Shown: piece by piece, positions 34,075-42,258 of the stretch | Numbering within the stretch: the first letter of the stretch is position 1 | How the letters are laid out: each line of letters starts with the position of its first letter | DNA from: Blautia sp. OF03-15BH | GTDB taxonomy: Bacteria; Bacillota; Clostridia; Lachnospirales; Lachnospiraceae | Direction: 5' to 3' | Length of the DNA: 64,000 bases | Assembly (NCBI RefSeq): GCF_003463065.1 | Contig: NZ_QSCM01000002.1 | Coordinates: 216,762-280,761, forward strand | Notes under the pieces: generated by a model | What the model saw: only the letters and a program-made list of their open reading frames with translations | What the model was told of the DNA's origin: nothing | Database searches by the model: none | Translations under genes and position numbers: made by a program

Positions 34075-35741
34075 GAAAGTTATTTAAGGGGATTTCTCTT
34101 ACATGGAGTATGTTGAAAAAACTGGCGAAACCGCATCGGAAAATGTTAGGTGTTCAGACATTGGTTTACAGCCTGATTCTCTGCTACAATGTGGTTATCG
34201 TTCCGCTTATTATTTCAAGAGTGTATCAGGCCCTGGAAATGCAGGATGCAAAGGAACTTTATATTACATGTATGGTAGGAAGTTTGTTGATTTTAGTTTC
34301 ATTCATATTATGCTATTTAAACAATGTATACCTCGATTTGAACAGCTTTCGGATCAGTTTAACTGCGGCTAAAAATGCATGTCTTTCCTTATTTAGTCTG
34401 AATTATGATAAAATGAATGTGGATTACACAGAAGGTGAAATTCAAAACCGAATTTCTGCCGGTGTGGATCAGATTGCAGGCGTTTTTCCTCTGTTGGTAT
34501 CTGTTTTTACAAATATGATCAGCATCATGATTTTGCTTATGATGGCAGGGGAAATTTCACTGGTTCTTTTGTGTATGTCGGTATTGGTGACGGGTGCTGG
34601 TTATCTGGTGTCCAAATATGAATCGAAATGTAAAGAGAAATATGAAAAGATACGCCAGAGCCAGAATGATAAAATGGCGGATAGTCTTTATTATGTGATT
34701 CATCGAATTTCATTTTCAAAGATGTATGAAGCTGCGGACAAATCCTGGAAGGAATATCAGGAAATTCGTGAGACAGCGTGGAAACTTCAATGGAAACAAG
34801 AGCGTACGGGATTATATTCCCAAGCTTGTATGGATATGCTGACATCCGTTTTACATGGGTTTTTAGGATGGTCATTATTTGGATATTATCAAAGAGGGAA
34901 GGTGGATTCGGAAAATATTGCATCTTCCTTTACCATCTTTGACCAGTTAAAATCCGTTACAGTTAATTTTTCGTTTCCCATCAGTGTAATGCGTACATCC
35001 ATGGTTTCTGTTCGACGTTTGGATGAATTGTTTGGTTATGCATGTCCGGTGGAAAAAAATATTTGCAAACAAGACGAGCTGCTTCGTGTCAATCAGGTCT
35101 GCTATAGAAATATTCTGGAAAATATCTCCGTATCAATCCGGCAAGGTGAGAAAGTGGCAATAATCGGAAAAAGCGGCTGTGGGAAATCTACTTTACTGCG
35201 TTTGATAAGCGGAATGTACCATCCGGAATCGGGGCAGATTGTCATTGGAAATAAAGAGCCGGGAAGCATGAACAATAATTGTTTACGAAAGTGGGTTACC
35301 TATATGCCTTCAACAAGCTATCTGTATTCCAAAAGTGTGAAAGAAAATATTTTAATGGGCACTACTCAGGAGAATGTCAGAGAGTTGGATGAGGTGTGCA
35401 GAAGAGCTGATATATGGGAGATAGAAGAGGAAAATGATGCTTTGAGCTTATCAGGCGGCCAGGCACAGCGTGTAAATATTGCTCGAGGAATGTTAAACAA
35501 AGCGCCGCTTTTGCTGGCGGACGAGCCAGATGCCGGACTTCCTCTCGCACAGGGAGAAATTATTATGAAAAATATACTTTCCAGTTCAGATACAGTAATC
35601 GTGATCACTCACCATTATCAGTATTTGGATTTGTTTACCAGAGTTCTTTTGATTGAAGATGGAAAATTAATTGCAGATAATGCCCCGGAACAGATAAAGT
35701 CACATCCGGGATATATTAGTTGGCGTGGCGAAGTGGATTAG
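34071..35741 (+). CDS. ABC exporter (pair 2, second)
   Basis: 556 residues. Transmembrane domain about 20-300. ATPase domain has Walker A GKSGCGKST, Q-loop-like YMPSTS with no Gln, signature LSGGQAQRVNIARGM, Walker B LLLADEPDAGL, and a switch His in VITHH. The D-loop is unusual (AGLPLAQG rather than SALD). Together with the non-consensus signature of its partner this implies one catalytic and one degenerate ATP site. A hairpin lies 40 bases downstream. AGGAGGTGG before the ATG. Confidence 0.83.
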   Translation: MRKLFKGISLTWSMLKKLAKPHRKMLGVQTLVYSLILCYNVVIVPLIISRVYQALEMQDAKELYITCMVGSLLILVSFILCYLNNVYLDLNSFRISLTAAKNACLSLFSLNYDKMNVDYTEGEIQNRISAGVDQIAGVFPLLVSVFTNMISIMILLMMAGEISLVLLCMSVLVTGAGYLVSKYESKCKEKYEKIRQSQNDKMADSLYYVIHRISFSKMYEAADKSWKEYQEIRETAWKLQWKQERTGLYSQACMDMLTSVLHGFLGWSLFGYYQRGKVDSENIASSFTIFDQLKSVTVNFSFPISVMRTSMVSVRRLDELFGYACPVEKNICKQDELLRVNQVCYRNILENISVSIRQGEKVAIIGKSGCGKSTLLRLISGMYHPESGQIVIGNKEPGSMNNNCLRKWVTYMPSTSYLYSKSVKENILMGTTQENVRELDEVCRRADIWEIEEENDALSLSGGQAQRVNIARGMLNKAPLLLADEPDAGLPLAQGEIIMKNILSSSDTVIVITHHYQYLDLFTRVLLIEDGKLIADNAPEQIKSHPGYISWRGEVD

Positions 35742-35780
35742 GGATACATTCTTACCAAACAATCGGGCAATTATAGGGTA

Positions 35781-35801
35781 TTAGGGGGAGATTCCCCCTA
35801 A
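35781..35801 (+). terminator. Short GC-rich hairpin after ABC pair 2
   Basis: TTAGGGGG (35781-35788) pairs with CCCCCTAA (35794-35801) around a 5-nt loop. There is no T-run after it, so termination is uncertain. Confidence 0.4.
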
Positions 35802-35812
35802 CAAGAATTAAT

Positions 35813-35914
35813 ATGGTAATGGCTTTTCTAATTGGACTCGGAGTGGCTTTTTCTGTTGGACTCAGATTGGTTGTTTCTGCTGGTCTTAGGCTGGCTGTTT
35901 CAAGCGGACTCTAA
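35813..35914 (+). repeat. 24-nt tandem repeat encoding a hydrophobic mini-ORF
   Basis: About three imperfect copies of a 24-base unit starting GGACTC (then GGACTC, GGTCTT, and a last GGACTC). If translated from ATG 35813 they give 33 residues with the repeating theme GLRLAVS. No ribosome binding site is visible. The frame ends in TAA and is in phase with the XRE gene 18 bases later, so it may be a disrupted N-terminal region or just non-coding repeats. Confidence 0.45.
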
Positions 35915-35932
35915 CAACGAATAAAACAATAT

Positions 35933-36214
35933 ATGGAAGAACGTGATTGGTCTGATTATAAGTTGGCAAAAGAAGCAAATCTTTCCACTTCAACGGTAAC
36001 GAATATTTTTAGCAGAAATACAACTCCGACATTGCCAACGCTAGAAGCAATTTGTAGAGCTTTTGGAATTACGTTAGCTCAATTTTTTACAGAGGATGAG
36101 GAGCCGTTTGCACTGACAAGTGAACAAAAAGAATTGATTATAAGATGGAACACATTAGGAGCCGACCAGAAAAAATTCCTGTTAGATCTTATAAAAATAA
36201 TGCAGTGTCGGTAA
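35933..36214 (+). CDS. XRE-family regulator
   Basis: 93 residues. Helix-turn-helix with YKLAKEANLSTSTVTNIFSRNTTPTLPTLEAICRAFGI (about 9-46), then an acidic linker and a C-terminal helix. Upstream codons in frame (QRIKQY, before the ATG) would complete the first helix but are cut off by a TAA, so the N-terminus may be shortened by mutation. No good ribosome binding site. It lies between the exporter pair and the AgrA-like gene. Confidence 0.65.
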   Translation: MEERDWSDYKLAKEANLSTSTVTNIFSRNTTPTLPTLEAICRAFGITLAQFFTEDEEPFALTSEQKELIIRWNTLGADQKKFLLDLIKIMQCR

Positions 36215-36250
36215 GTTGTGAAATATATTTTATTTTGAAAATCTATTAAG

Positions 36251-36319
36251 GCGTTGATTTTCCATGGTTTGCTATAAAAATCCTATTTTACGATGGTAAA
36301 CCTTGGAAAATTGCGTTCA
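36251..36319. repeat. Inverted repeat upstream of the AgrA-like gene
   Basis: TTTTCCATGGTTT pairs with AAACCTTGGAAAA with one mismatch, with roughly 30-40 bases between the arms. It lies between the XRE gene and the LytTR-type promoter and could be a terminator for the XRE gene or an operator for its product. Confidence 0.4.
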
Positions 36320-36349
36320 TATCATGCTGTTCAGCAGTATACTCAACAA

Positions 36350-36413
36350 TTCGAGGACAAAAACGTGCATTTAGAGGACAAAAATATGCACAGACATAAA
36401 AATCTGTTATAAT
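36350..36413 (+). promoter_or_regulatory. Putative autoregulated LytTR promoter
   Basis: Two direct repeats, GAGGACAAAAACGTGCA (from 36353) and GAGGACAAAAATATGCA (from 36374), are 21 bases apart, the two-turn spacing used by LytTR regulators. A -10 TATAAT is at 36408-36413; no good -35 is present. The full box TTCGAGGACAA starts 58 bases before the -10, exactly as in the promoter at 22480. Confidence 0.65.
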
Positions 36414-36453
36414 ATATAAAACTTGACTAAAGAGAAGTGTAGGGGTTGAATAG

Positions 36454-37203
36454 ATGATAACAGAAGAAGCATTGGAAAGGCAAGCAAGTATAAGAATTGC
36501 AATTATAGATGATGATGAAAATAGTCGTGAGCAGATTAAAACAATTACAGAAAAAACTTTGAGCGAGCAGAACCAGAATTGTTTTGTAAAAACATATGCA
36601 AGTGCAATAGATCTTTTGATGGATTTAGAAAATGGAGTGTACTATGGTGCTTTTTTGGTGGATGTAGAGATGCCAAAAATGACAGGACTTGAGCTGGCCA
36701 GAAAGATACAAAAGTATTATGCGGATGCAACGATCATATTTGTTACGGATTATGTTCAGTATTCGCCGGGAGCATTCGAAGTAAACGCATTTCGCTATAT
36801 AATGAAAAGAGATTTGCATGAGAAACTGCCGATGGCGTTAAAAAAAATGATTCCTAGATTAGAGAATAAAGCCACAGGGTGTTATATTATCAGGCGCTAC
36901 CTGGATGCAGAGGTATTATTGTATCGCGAAATTTTCTATATAAAAAAAGAAGGAAAGAACGTGGTGTTTTGCCATACTCACGGAGAGAGTTCTGAAAGAA
37001 AATCGTTAATAAAGATAGCAGAAGAATTGCCACAGGGGCAATTCGTTGAAGTATCTAGAGGTTATCTGGTGAATGCGTCCTATGTTATGGCCTTGAAAAA
37101 TAAAGAACTTATTATGCGAAATGGAGATAGAATACCAGTCGCAAGAGGAAGTGTTGAAAAAATTTTAGAAGGGATTGCTGCATATTGGAATTCGGAAAAA
37201 TAA
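36454..37203 (+). CDS. LytTR response regulator (AgrA-like)
   Basis: 249 residues. Receiver domain with AIIDDDENSREQ and phospho-acceptor Asp in GAFLVDVEMPKMTGLE; C-terminal LytTR DNA-binding domain (about 140-245; EIFYIKKEGKNVVFCHTHGE, then VEVSRGYLVNASYVMALKN, typical of the family). AGGGG lies before the ATG. The 3' end overlaps the AgrC-like kinase gene by 19 nt. Repeats upstream suggest autoregulation. No AgrB or AgrD gene is nearby. Confidence 0.87.
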   Translation: MITEEALERQASIRIAIIDDDENSREQIKTITEKTLSEQNQNCFVKTYASAIDLLMDLENGVYYGAFLVDVEMPKMTGLELARKIQKYYADATIIFVTDYVQYSPGAFEVNAFRYIMKRDLHEKLPMALKKMIPRLENKATGCYIIRRYLDAEVLLYREIFYIKKEGKNVVFCHTHGESSERKSLIKIAEELPQGQFVEVSRGYLVNASYVMALKNKELIMRNGDRIPVARGSVEKILEGIAAYWNSEK

Positions 37204-38486
37204 TTATTTATTGCTTACAAGCAATAGAGTTTTGGCTTGGATTTTGCTTATTATTTCCAGAGATGCTCAGTAGAGACAAAAGCGATTTCAGGAAAAAACG
37301 TATTATAATAATATCAATAATTGTTTCTGGTGTCTATGCTTATAATGGAAGTTCTGTAAGTTGGATTTCAGTTGTAATGACTTTGCTTTTTCCAATTATT
37401 ATAGGAATATTGTTTGCAATGTTGTGTAAAAAATATACACTTATAACTATGGTTTGGACATTAAGTTATCTTATTTTTGTTAATTTACTGAAATTGGCAG
37501 TGTTGCTTTGGGAGGGGATAGAAAACCAGAAAAATATTATAAATGTCAATCGATTTGGTTCTGATATTTGGATTATGTTAACAGAATTAGTGTTGAATGC
37601 ATTACTGTTAGTATCTGTTTATTGGGTAAAGAGAGAAAAAATTTCAATTCGCCGTTTGTGTAAACAGTGTTGGTGGGTGTTACTTTTGGCTGACATTGTA
37701 GAGTATAAATTAATAAATTATGTTATGGAAAACTGCGTACAGGAAATACAAAAGCCCTACTTAGTAATAAATTTTTGCGGTGTATTACTCATTATATTAG
37801 GTCTGTTTACTATGCTGATTTTAAATATGGTTTTTCAGATTAAATCAGAGAGAAATCTGCTAATAGTAAGTCAGAATATGCAGAATAATTATCAAATGCA
37901 GCTCCAGAAACAATATGAGGAAATGGCAAAGAAAAGCCATGATATTCAACACGAGAGGAATTATATTATACAATGTCTGAACGAGGGGCAGTTAGAGTCA
38001 ATTAGATTATTTCTGGAAGAAAAAATGGGAATGAGTTTTACAGGAACAGAAATATGGACGGGACATACGTATATAGATTTTCTTATTTCAACAAAGAAAA
38101 AAGAGATGGATTTGAAGCATATTTTATTGCGATTATACAGTGATTTTATGAGCCTTCCAATGAGCGAAAGTGATTTTGGGATTGTGCTGGGGAATTTGCT
38201 GGATAATGCCATAGAGGCGGCAGAAAAATGTGAAGTAGACAAGCGGTGGATTCAGATGGATTTGATCGGTAAAGGCTGTACATTTCAGTTGAAAGTAAAG
38301 AATGCAAGCATGGAGTTACCGCAAAGGAGAGGAGAGCAGTTTTGCACAACAAAGAAGGAGAAGCAGGGGCATGGATGGGGGTTAAAAAATGTAGAAGAAA
38401 TTGTGCGAAAATGGAAGGGAACAATAAAGTATACTTATACGGAGGAGACATTCGAAGTACTTATTTTACTCTATGTTTTAAATTAG
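37185..38486 (+). CDS. AgrC-like sensor kinase (GHKL)
   Basis: 433 residues. Six to seven hydrophobic segments (about 5-215), a coiled coil, then the HPK10-type phospho-acceptor region with His in KKSHDIQHERNYI, N-box LGNLLDNAIEAAEKC, and the Gly box GHGWGLKNVEEIVRK. These kinases sense extracellular peptides in Agr-type systems. It overlaps the regulator gene before it. The peptide it senses is not evident; the small Cys-rich peptide at 22947 is a candidate because the promoters are alike. Confidence 0.85.
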   Translation: MEFGKIIIYCLQAIEFWLGFCLLFPEMLSRDKSDFRKKRIIIISIIVSGVYAYNGSSVSWISVVMTLLFPIIIGILFAMLCKKYTLITMVWTLSYLIFVNLLKLAVLLWEGIENQKNIINVNRFGSDIWIMLTELVLNALLLVSVYWVKREKISIRRLCKQCWWVLLLADIVEYKLINYVMENCVQEIQKPYLVINFCGVLLIILGLFTMLILNMVFQIKSERNLLIVSQNMQNNYQMQLQKQYEEMAKKSHDIQHERNYIIQCLNEGQLESIRLFLEEKMGMSFTGTEIWTGHTYIDFLISTKKKEMDLKHILLRLYSDFMSLPMSESDFGIVLGNLLDNAIEAAEKCEVDKRWIQMDLIGKGCTFQLKVKNASMELPQRRGEQFCTTKKEKQGHGWGLKNVEEIVRKWKGTIKYTYTEETFEVLILLYVLN

Positions 38487-38575
38487 GAAAATCCCAATAG
38501 GATTTTGATAAATAAGATATGTGACTGAGAAAATTAAAGTAGTAAATAGGGTCAAAGGAATTTAAAATACAAGAA

Positions 38576-38812
38576 TTGAGTAAAGACGAGAAGAGAGTTT
38601 TGTTGGATAAAGTCTGTTTTACACCGGATGATGAAAGTTTTAGTTATACATGGGTTTACATGCCAAAGACTAATGTAGATATGAAAGTTTATAATGCACA
38701 GAAAATAAAAGACTTTATAATAAGAAATATACCTATGATTGGTTTTACATTTGGTACGGAATGTAAAACATATGAATTGTTTGCTGAAATAAAAAAATAT
38801 ATACACATTTAG
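38576..38812 (+). CDS. Hypothetical protein
   Basis: 78 residues from a TTG start, no clear ribosome binding site; the frame is closed upstream by a stop at 38563-38565 in a neighbouring frame and at 38543 in its own. Sequence such as DESFSYTWVYMPKTNVDMKV is not recognised. It may be a truncated gene. The NUDIX gene follows 12 nt downstream. Confidence 0.35.
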   Translation: MSKDEKRVLLDKVCFTPDDESFSYTWVYMPKTNVDMKVYNAQKIKDFIIRNIPMIGFTFGTECKTYELFAEIKKYIHI

Positions 38813-38824
38813 GAGGAGCAGATT

Positions 38825-39469
38825 ATGTCAGAACATTATGTGGATGTTTTCGATGAAAACTATCAATGGAAGGGAGTAGCTCTTAAGTCCGAAGCGCATA
38901 ATCAAGGCTTATGGCATAGAGTCTTTTCATGTTTAATAGTGGATAGTACAACTAGAAGCGTATTTTTTCAGAAAAAACAACCATTTTGCTATTCATTTGA
39001 ACGTCCAGATTATATAGATGTATCAGTTGGGGGACATTACATTGCTGGAGAAAAAATTGAAGAAGGGATTAGGGAGTTTAAAGAAGAAACAGGAATCGAA
39101 ATTCAATATTCTGATTTAATAAATTTGGGCATCAGAAGATCGGTTTTTTCTATAGGAGATTATAAGTGCTTTGAATATCAGCATATGCATTTGTATGACC
39201 TAAAAGGCGAAAGACCGGGATTTAATGGTGATATGAAAGAGATAAAGGCATTTGTTGAAGTAAATGTCGATCAAGCAATTTCTTTATTGTTAAAGGATAG
39301 TTATGAAATTGATGCAATACAGTATTATAAGAATGAAATCGCTGTATATAAAATGACATATAATGAGATTGATCCGGCATATATGACAGGTGATAAGTTA
39401 ATGTTACGGTTATTAATTGCTGCGTTACGTTATATGCAGGGAGAGGATAAGCGACTGATTTTTTTGTAA
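38825..39469 (+). CDS. NUDIX hydrolase
   Basis: 214 residues. NUDIX box GHYIAGEKIEEGIREFKEE followed by TGI gives the catalytic Glu residues; the spacing between the first Glu and REF is six rather than the seven residues of the MutT consensus, a variant I have seen in IPP-isomerase-like NUDIX proteins. The WHRVFSCLIVD start also fits that class. The substrate is a nucleoside diphosphate derivative or similar and cannot be specified. AGGAGGAG before the ATG. Neighbouring fragments come from envelope sugar genes. Confidence 0.8.
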   Translation: MSEHYVDVFDENYQWKGVALKSEAHNQGLWHRVFSCLIVDSTTRSVFFQKKQPFCYSFERPDYIDVSVGGHYIAGEKIEEGIREFKEETGIEIQYSDLINLGIRRSVFSIGDYKCFEYQHMHLYDLKGERPGFNGDMKEIKAFVEVNVDQAISLLLKDSYEIDAIQYYKNEIAVYKMTYNEIDPAYMTGDKLMLRLLIAALRYMQGEDKRLIFL

Positions 39470-39491
39470 ATCAAATGTCAGGATTAAAATT

Positions 39492-39643
39492 ATGGGAAAA
39501 CATACAATTATGGTTATTTTTGGAACGCGTCCAGAAGCAATTAAGATGTGTCCTTTAATAATAGAATTAAAAAAGCATTTAGAACTTAATGTTATTGTAT
39601 GTGTTACTGGTCAGCATCGTGAACTTTTAGATCAGTTTTGGTG
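39492..39643 (+). pseudogene. wecB: N-terminal fragment of UDP-GlcNAc 2-epimerase
   Basis: About 50 codons begin MGKHTIMVIFGTRPEAIKMC and reach GQHRELLDQF, the N-terminal nucleotide-binding part of WecB/MnaA epimerases. The match stops near 39640, where unrelated ABC ATPase sequence begins in another frame. The remaining 300 or so residues of the epimerase are missing. Confidence 0.8.
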
Positions 39644-39935
39644 TACCTACAATTGGCCTAGACATTGGGACAAAAGAAGCTATGAGAGAATTGATTCAAA
39701 GAATCAATCGTGAACGAGGAGTGACCATTATCCTTACCAGTCATGATTTAAAAGATGTGGAGAATATCTGTCAGAGAATTATTGTGATTGATGACGGTCG
39801 AGTGGTATGTGATAAAGGAATTCAAAGTCTGGCAAAGGAATATTCGATGGATCGAGGGCTTTTGCTTACACTGTCAGAGACGCAGCAGGGGCTTCTTGAA
39901 AAAGTGAGAAGTCTGGATGGGATTTCCTATGCAGT
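39644..39935 (+). pseudogene. Internal fragment of an ABC-2 type ATPase
   Basis: From about 39646 the frame reads PTIGLDIGTKEAMRELIQRI, then VTIILTSHDLKDVENICQRI, the region after Walker B including the switch His, and ends around LEKVRSLDGISYAV. The Walker A half and signature are missing. It starts abruptly inside the D-E-P-T sequence, so it was placed here by recombination. Confidence 0.72.
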
Positions 39936-40185
39936 AATGGAGGAAGTCACAGGATACACCACGAACTACTCGAGTGACTGGAGTGACTGGAGAATTGATG
40001 AAGGTTTAGCCATGCAAGTGAAGTACATGACGATTACATACAACGGTATCGTTAAGAACCATGTACCAGTCACTTTAGTCAAATTCCTCAGAGATACACA
40101 ATCTCCACAACAAGCACAGTAGATGGAATGAATGCAGACCTGAAATTCACTGTAACAGGAATGGACTGTACACAGAAATGATGGA
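39936..40185 (+). pseudogene. Fragment of an unknown extracellular-type protein
   Basis: The ABC fragment runs in frame into EEVTGYTTNYSSDWSDWR and on to a stop at 40122; from there a second frame reads STVDGMNADLKFTVTG. The Thr/Ser/Asp-rich beta-like composition suggests a surface protein, but no family is recognised. The remaining stretch to 40430 holds no gene I can support. Confidence 0.35.
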
Positions 40186-40429
40186 TTGCTTTTGTGACAA
40201 TGCCGTCTTGCGGGAACGGTATGTGTTTCAAGACATAGCCAGTCTGTATTGACTATATAGAAAGAATACCTCTAAAAAAAGTCCTGTAAAGGGATATAGA
40301 GTTAATTTGCACTTTTTTACATGAGAAATTAATCAGAAACAATATGAGAAATGTGATAACAAGATTGCAATAAGTTAGAGCTGCTCATGGATAGTTCATG
40401 AAACAACCCTGGACCTTTGTGATAATCTC

Positions 40430-40458
40430 TTGAATAGTTCCTTGAAATACGTTATACT
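40430..40458 (+). promoter_or_regulatory. Putative promoter of the YhcH-like gene
   Basis: TTGAAT (40430-40435), 17-base spacer, TATACT (40453-40458). It marks the return to core-type sequence. Confidence 0.55.
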
Positions 40459-40533
40459 GGATATAAATATTGCCCTGTATCAAAACAGGTTCTGCAGTAT
40501 TTTACATTCAACACATATCTGAGGTGATAAACA

Positions 40534-40971
40534 ATGATTTTTGATAAAACTTCTAATCTGAACCTTTATGCATCCCTCATTCCCCATCTGGATGAAATTC
40601 TGGAATTTGCCCGTACAGCCTCTCAGAAGCCTGTAGGGACTTATCCCTATCCCGGAGGAAGGATCATGATCCAGGAGGGGGAAACCAGTCCTCTGGCAGA
40701 AAAAGACTTTGAGTCTCACAAAAACTATCTTGATCTTCAGTGGATCCTGAATGGTAAAGAAGTGATGGAATATGCCAATATCCACGACCTCACAGAAACC
40801 GTTCCTTATGATCCGGAGAAGGATATTCAATTCTGGGAAGGAAAGGGCTGCCTGATGGAAGTCCCGGCAGATACTTTTTATCTGGTATATCCGGAAGACG
40901 CCCATAAGCCCTGTTGTCATATGAATGAAAAGACTGCATACCGGAAAATCGTCGTCAAGATTCCGGTGTGA
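40534..40971 (+). CDS. YhcH/YjgK/YiaL family protein
   Basis: 145 residues, cupin-like family of about 150 residues. Features include ETSPLAEKDFESHKNYLDLQW, the conserved E...H..Y.D.Q section, and VYPEDAHKPC, which supplies likely metal ligands. Members act on or bind sugars (anomerase-like roles have been proposed). GAGGTG lies before the ATG. The surface hydrolase gene follows 18 nt later. Confidence 0.88.
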   Translation: MIFDKTSNLNLYASLIPHLDEILEFARTASQKPVGTYPYPGGRIMIQEGETSPLAEKDFESHKNYLDLQWILNGKEVMEYANIHDLTETVPYDPEKDIQFWEGKGCLMEVPADTFYLVYPEDAHKPCCHMNEKTAYRKIVVKIPV

Positions 40972-40989
40972 TAATTAGGGAGGAATTTC

Positions 40990-42219
40990 ATGATTTTACC
41001 ACGCAAAAAGCTTCTTTCTCTGATGCTTGCCAGTTCTCTGCTTTCGGCTTCTGTCAGCGGCACCGTTTCTTTTGCCGCTGAGACAGCTGATCCGGGAACG
41101 GCAGTCACTCTGATCCAGCTTATGCCATCTGTCCCTACTCAGCAGGGGCGTTTTGTGACGACTTCCAAAGGTGTAATGTTTCGTCTGCAGTCCGGCGGTT
41201 ATCTGAAAAACTGCTGGGCGAGGATCAATGGTCAGATTTATCGTTTTGATAAAAATGGCTATCGAAAGACCGGCTGGTTTTCCTGGCAGGGAAAAAAATA
41301 CTATCTGAGAAAAAATGGTGCGCTTGGATCTAATCTCTGGGTACGCAGTGGTTCCCAGAAAATGTACGTTCAGGAAGACGGCACCAGAGCCACCGGTTTT
41401 GTCCAGTATAAGAAGTATACCTATTACTTCAATTCCTATGGCTATATGGTCCGCGGTTTCCGCAGCATTGACGGAAAGCTTTATTTTTTCCATAAAAATG
41501 GTACCATGGCAACCGGATGGCGGTGTTTCCCGCAGAAAACTTACTATTTTACTTCTGATGGTTCGGCAGCTACCGGATGGAAAAAGATCGGTGGTTCCTG
41601 GTATTATTTTTCTTCCAGAGGTGTTATGGTGACCAATCGCTGGGTGAATGGAAATTATCTCGGTGAAGACGGAAAAAGGACAACCGGAATTACTGAGGAA
41701 ACCCGTTACAAAATTTTCTGCGGAGATTCCCGTACAAAACAGCTCAGAAATGCTGTGGCTTCCTCTGAGAACGGATATGTGGCCAAATACGGACAGGGAT
41801 ATAACTGGTTTTCAAATGAGGGACTTACAGAGTTGAAAGAACTTCTTCGTATGCACCCACAGGCTGATGTCGTTTTGAATTTTGGAGTAAACGATCTCTA
41901 CAATATTTCCAGATACATCCAGCTGTACCAACAGCTTATGACAACCTATCCGCAGGCACGTTTTTATATCATGTCTGTCAATCCGGTGGAAGATGACAAA
42001 TATCCGGTTCTTGTCCAGCATAAAAAGAGCACAAAACTGGTAAAAATCTTTAACAGCCGGATGAAAGCAGCTTTTCCATATCGTTATATCGATGCCTACA
42101 ATTATCTGACGACTTCCGGTTTCGAGACTCTGGATGGCTGCCATTACACAGATGTCACTTACCTGAAGATTTATCAGTATGTTTTAAAGGAGCTTCAGAA
42201 AAAAGGCAGCAATCCATAA
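40990..42219 (+). CDS. Surface protein: cell-wall-binding repeats plus SGNH hydrolase
   Basis: 409 residues. Signal peptide (about 1-30), then about seven aromatic/Gly repeats of the choline/cell-wall-binding type (for example GYRKTGWFSWQGKKYYL, about 60-230), then an SGNH hydrolase domain with the nucleophile Ser in FCGDSRT, the oxyanion Asn in FGVNDLY, and the Asp/His pair in DGCHYT. The enzyme may remove acyl or acetyl groups from cell-wall or dietary polymers while bound to the wall. GGGAGG before the ATG. Confidence 0.85.
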   Translation: MILPRKKLLSLMLASSLLSASVSGTVSFAAETADPGTAVTLIQLMPSVPTQQGRFVTTSKGVMFRLQSGGYLKNCWARINGQIYRFDKNGYRKTGWFSWQGKKYYLRKNGALGSNLWVRSGSQKMYVQEDGTRATGFVQYKKYTYYFNSYGYMVRGFRSIDGKLYFFHKNGTMATGWRCFPQKTYYFTSDGSAATGWKKIGGSWYYFSSRGVMVTNRWVNGNYLGEDGKRTTGITEETRYKIFCGDSRTKQLRNAVASSENGYVAKYGQGYNWFSNEGLTELKELLRMHPQADVVLNFGVNDLYNISRYIQLYQQLMTTYPQARFYIMSVNPVEDDKYPVLVQHKKSTKLVKIFNSRMKAAFPYRYIDAYNYLTTSGFETLDGCHYTDVTYLKIYQYVLKELQKKGSNP

Positions 42220-42258
42220 ATTGTCATTCTGTTTTGCAGAAGAAAAGGAGATTATATC

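Noticed and set aside
36251..36319. Transposon inverted repeats around the XRE/AgrA gap
   Set aside because: The two arms are only some 35 bases apart and enclose no gene; a hairpin or operator is simpler.
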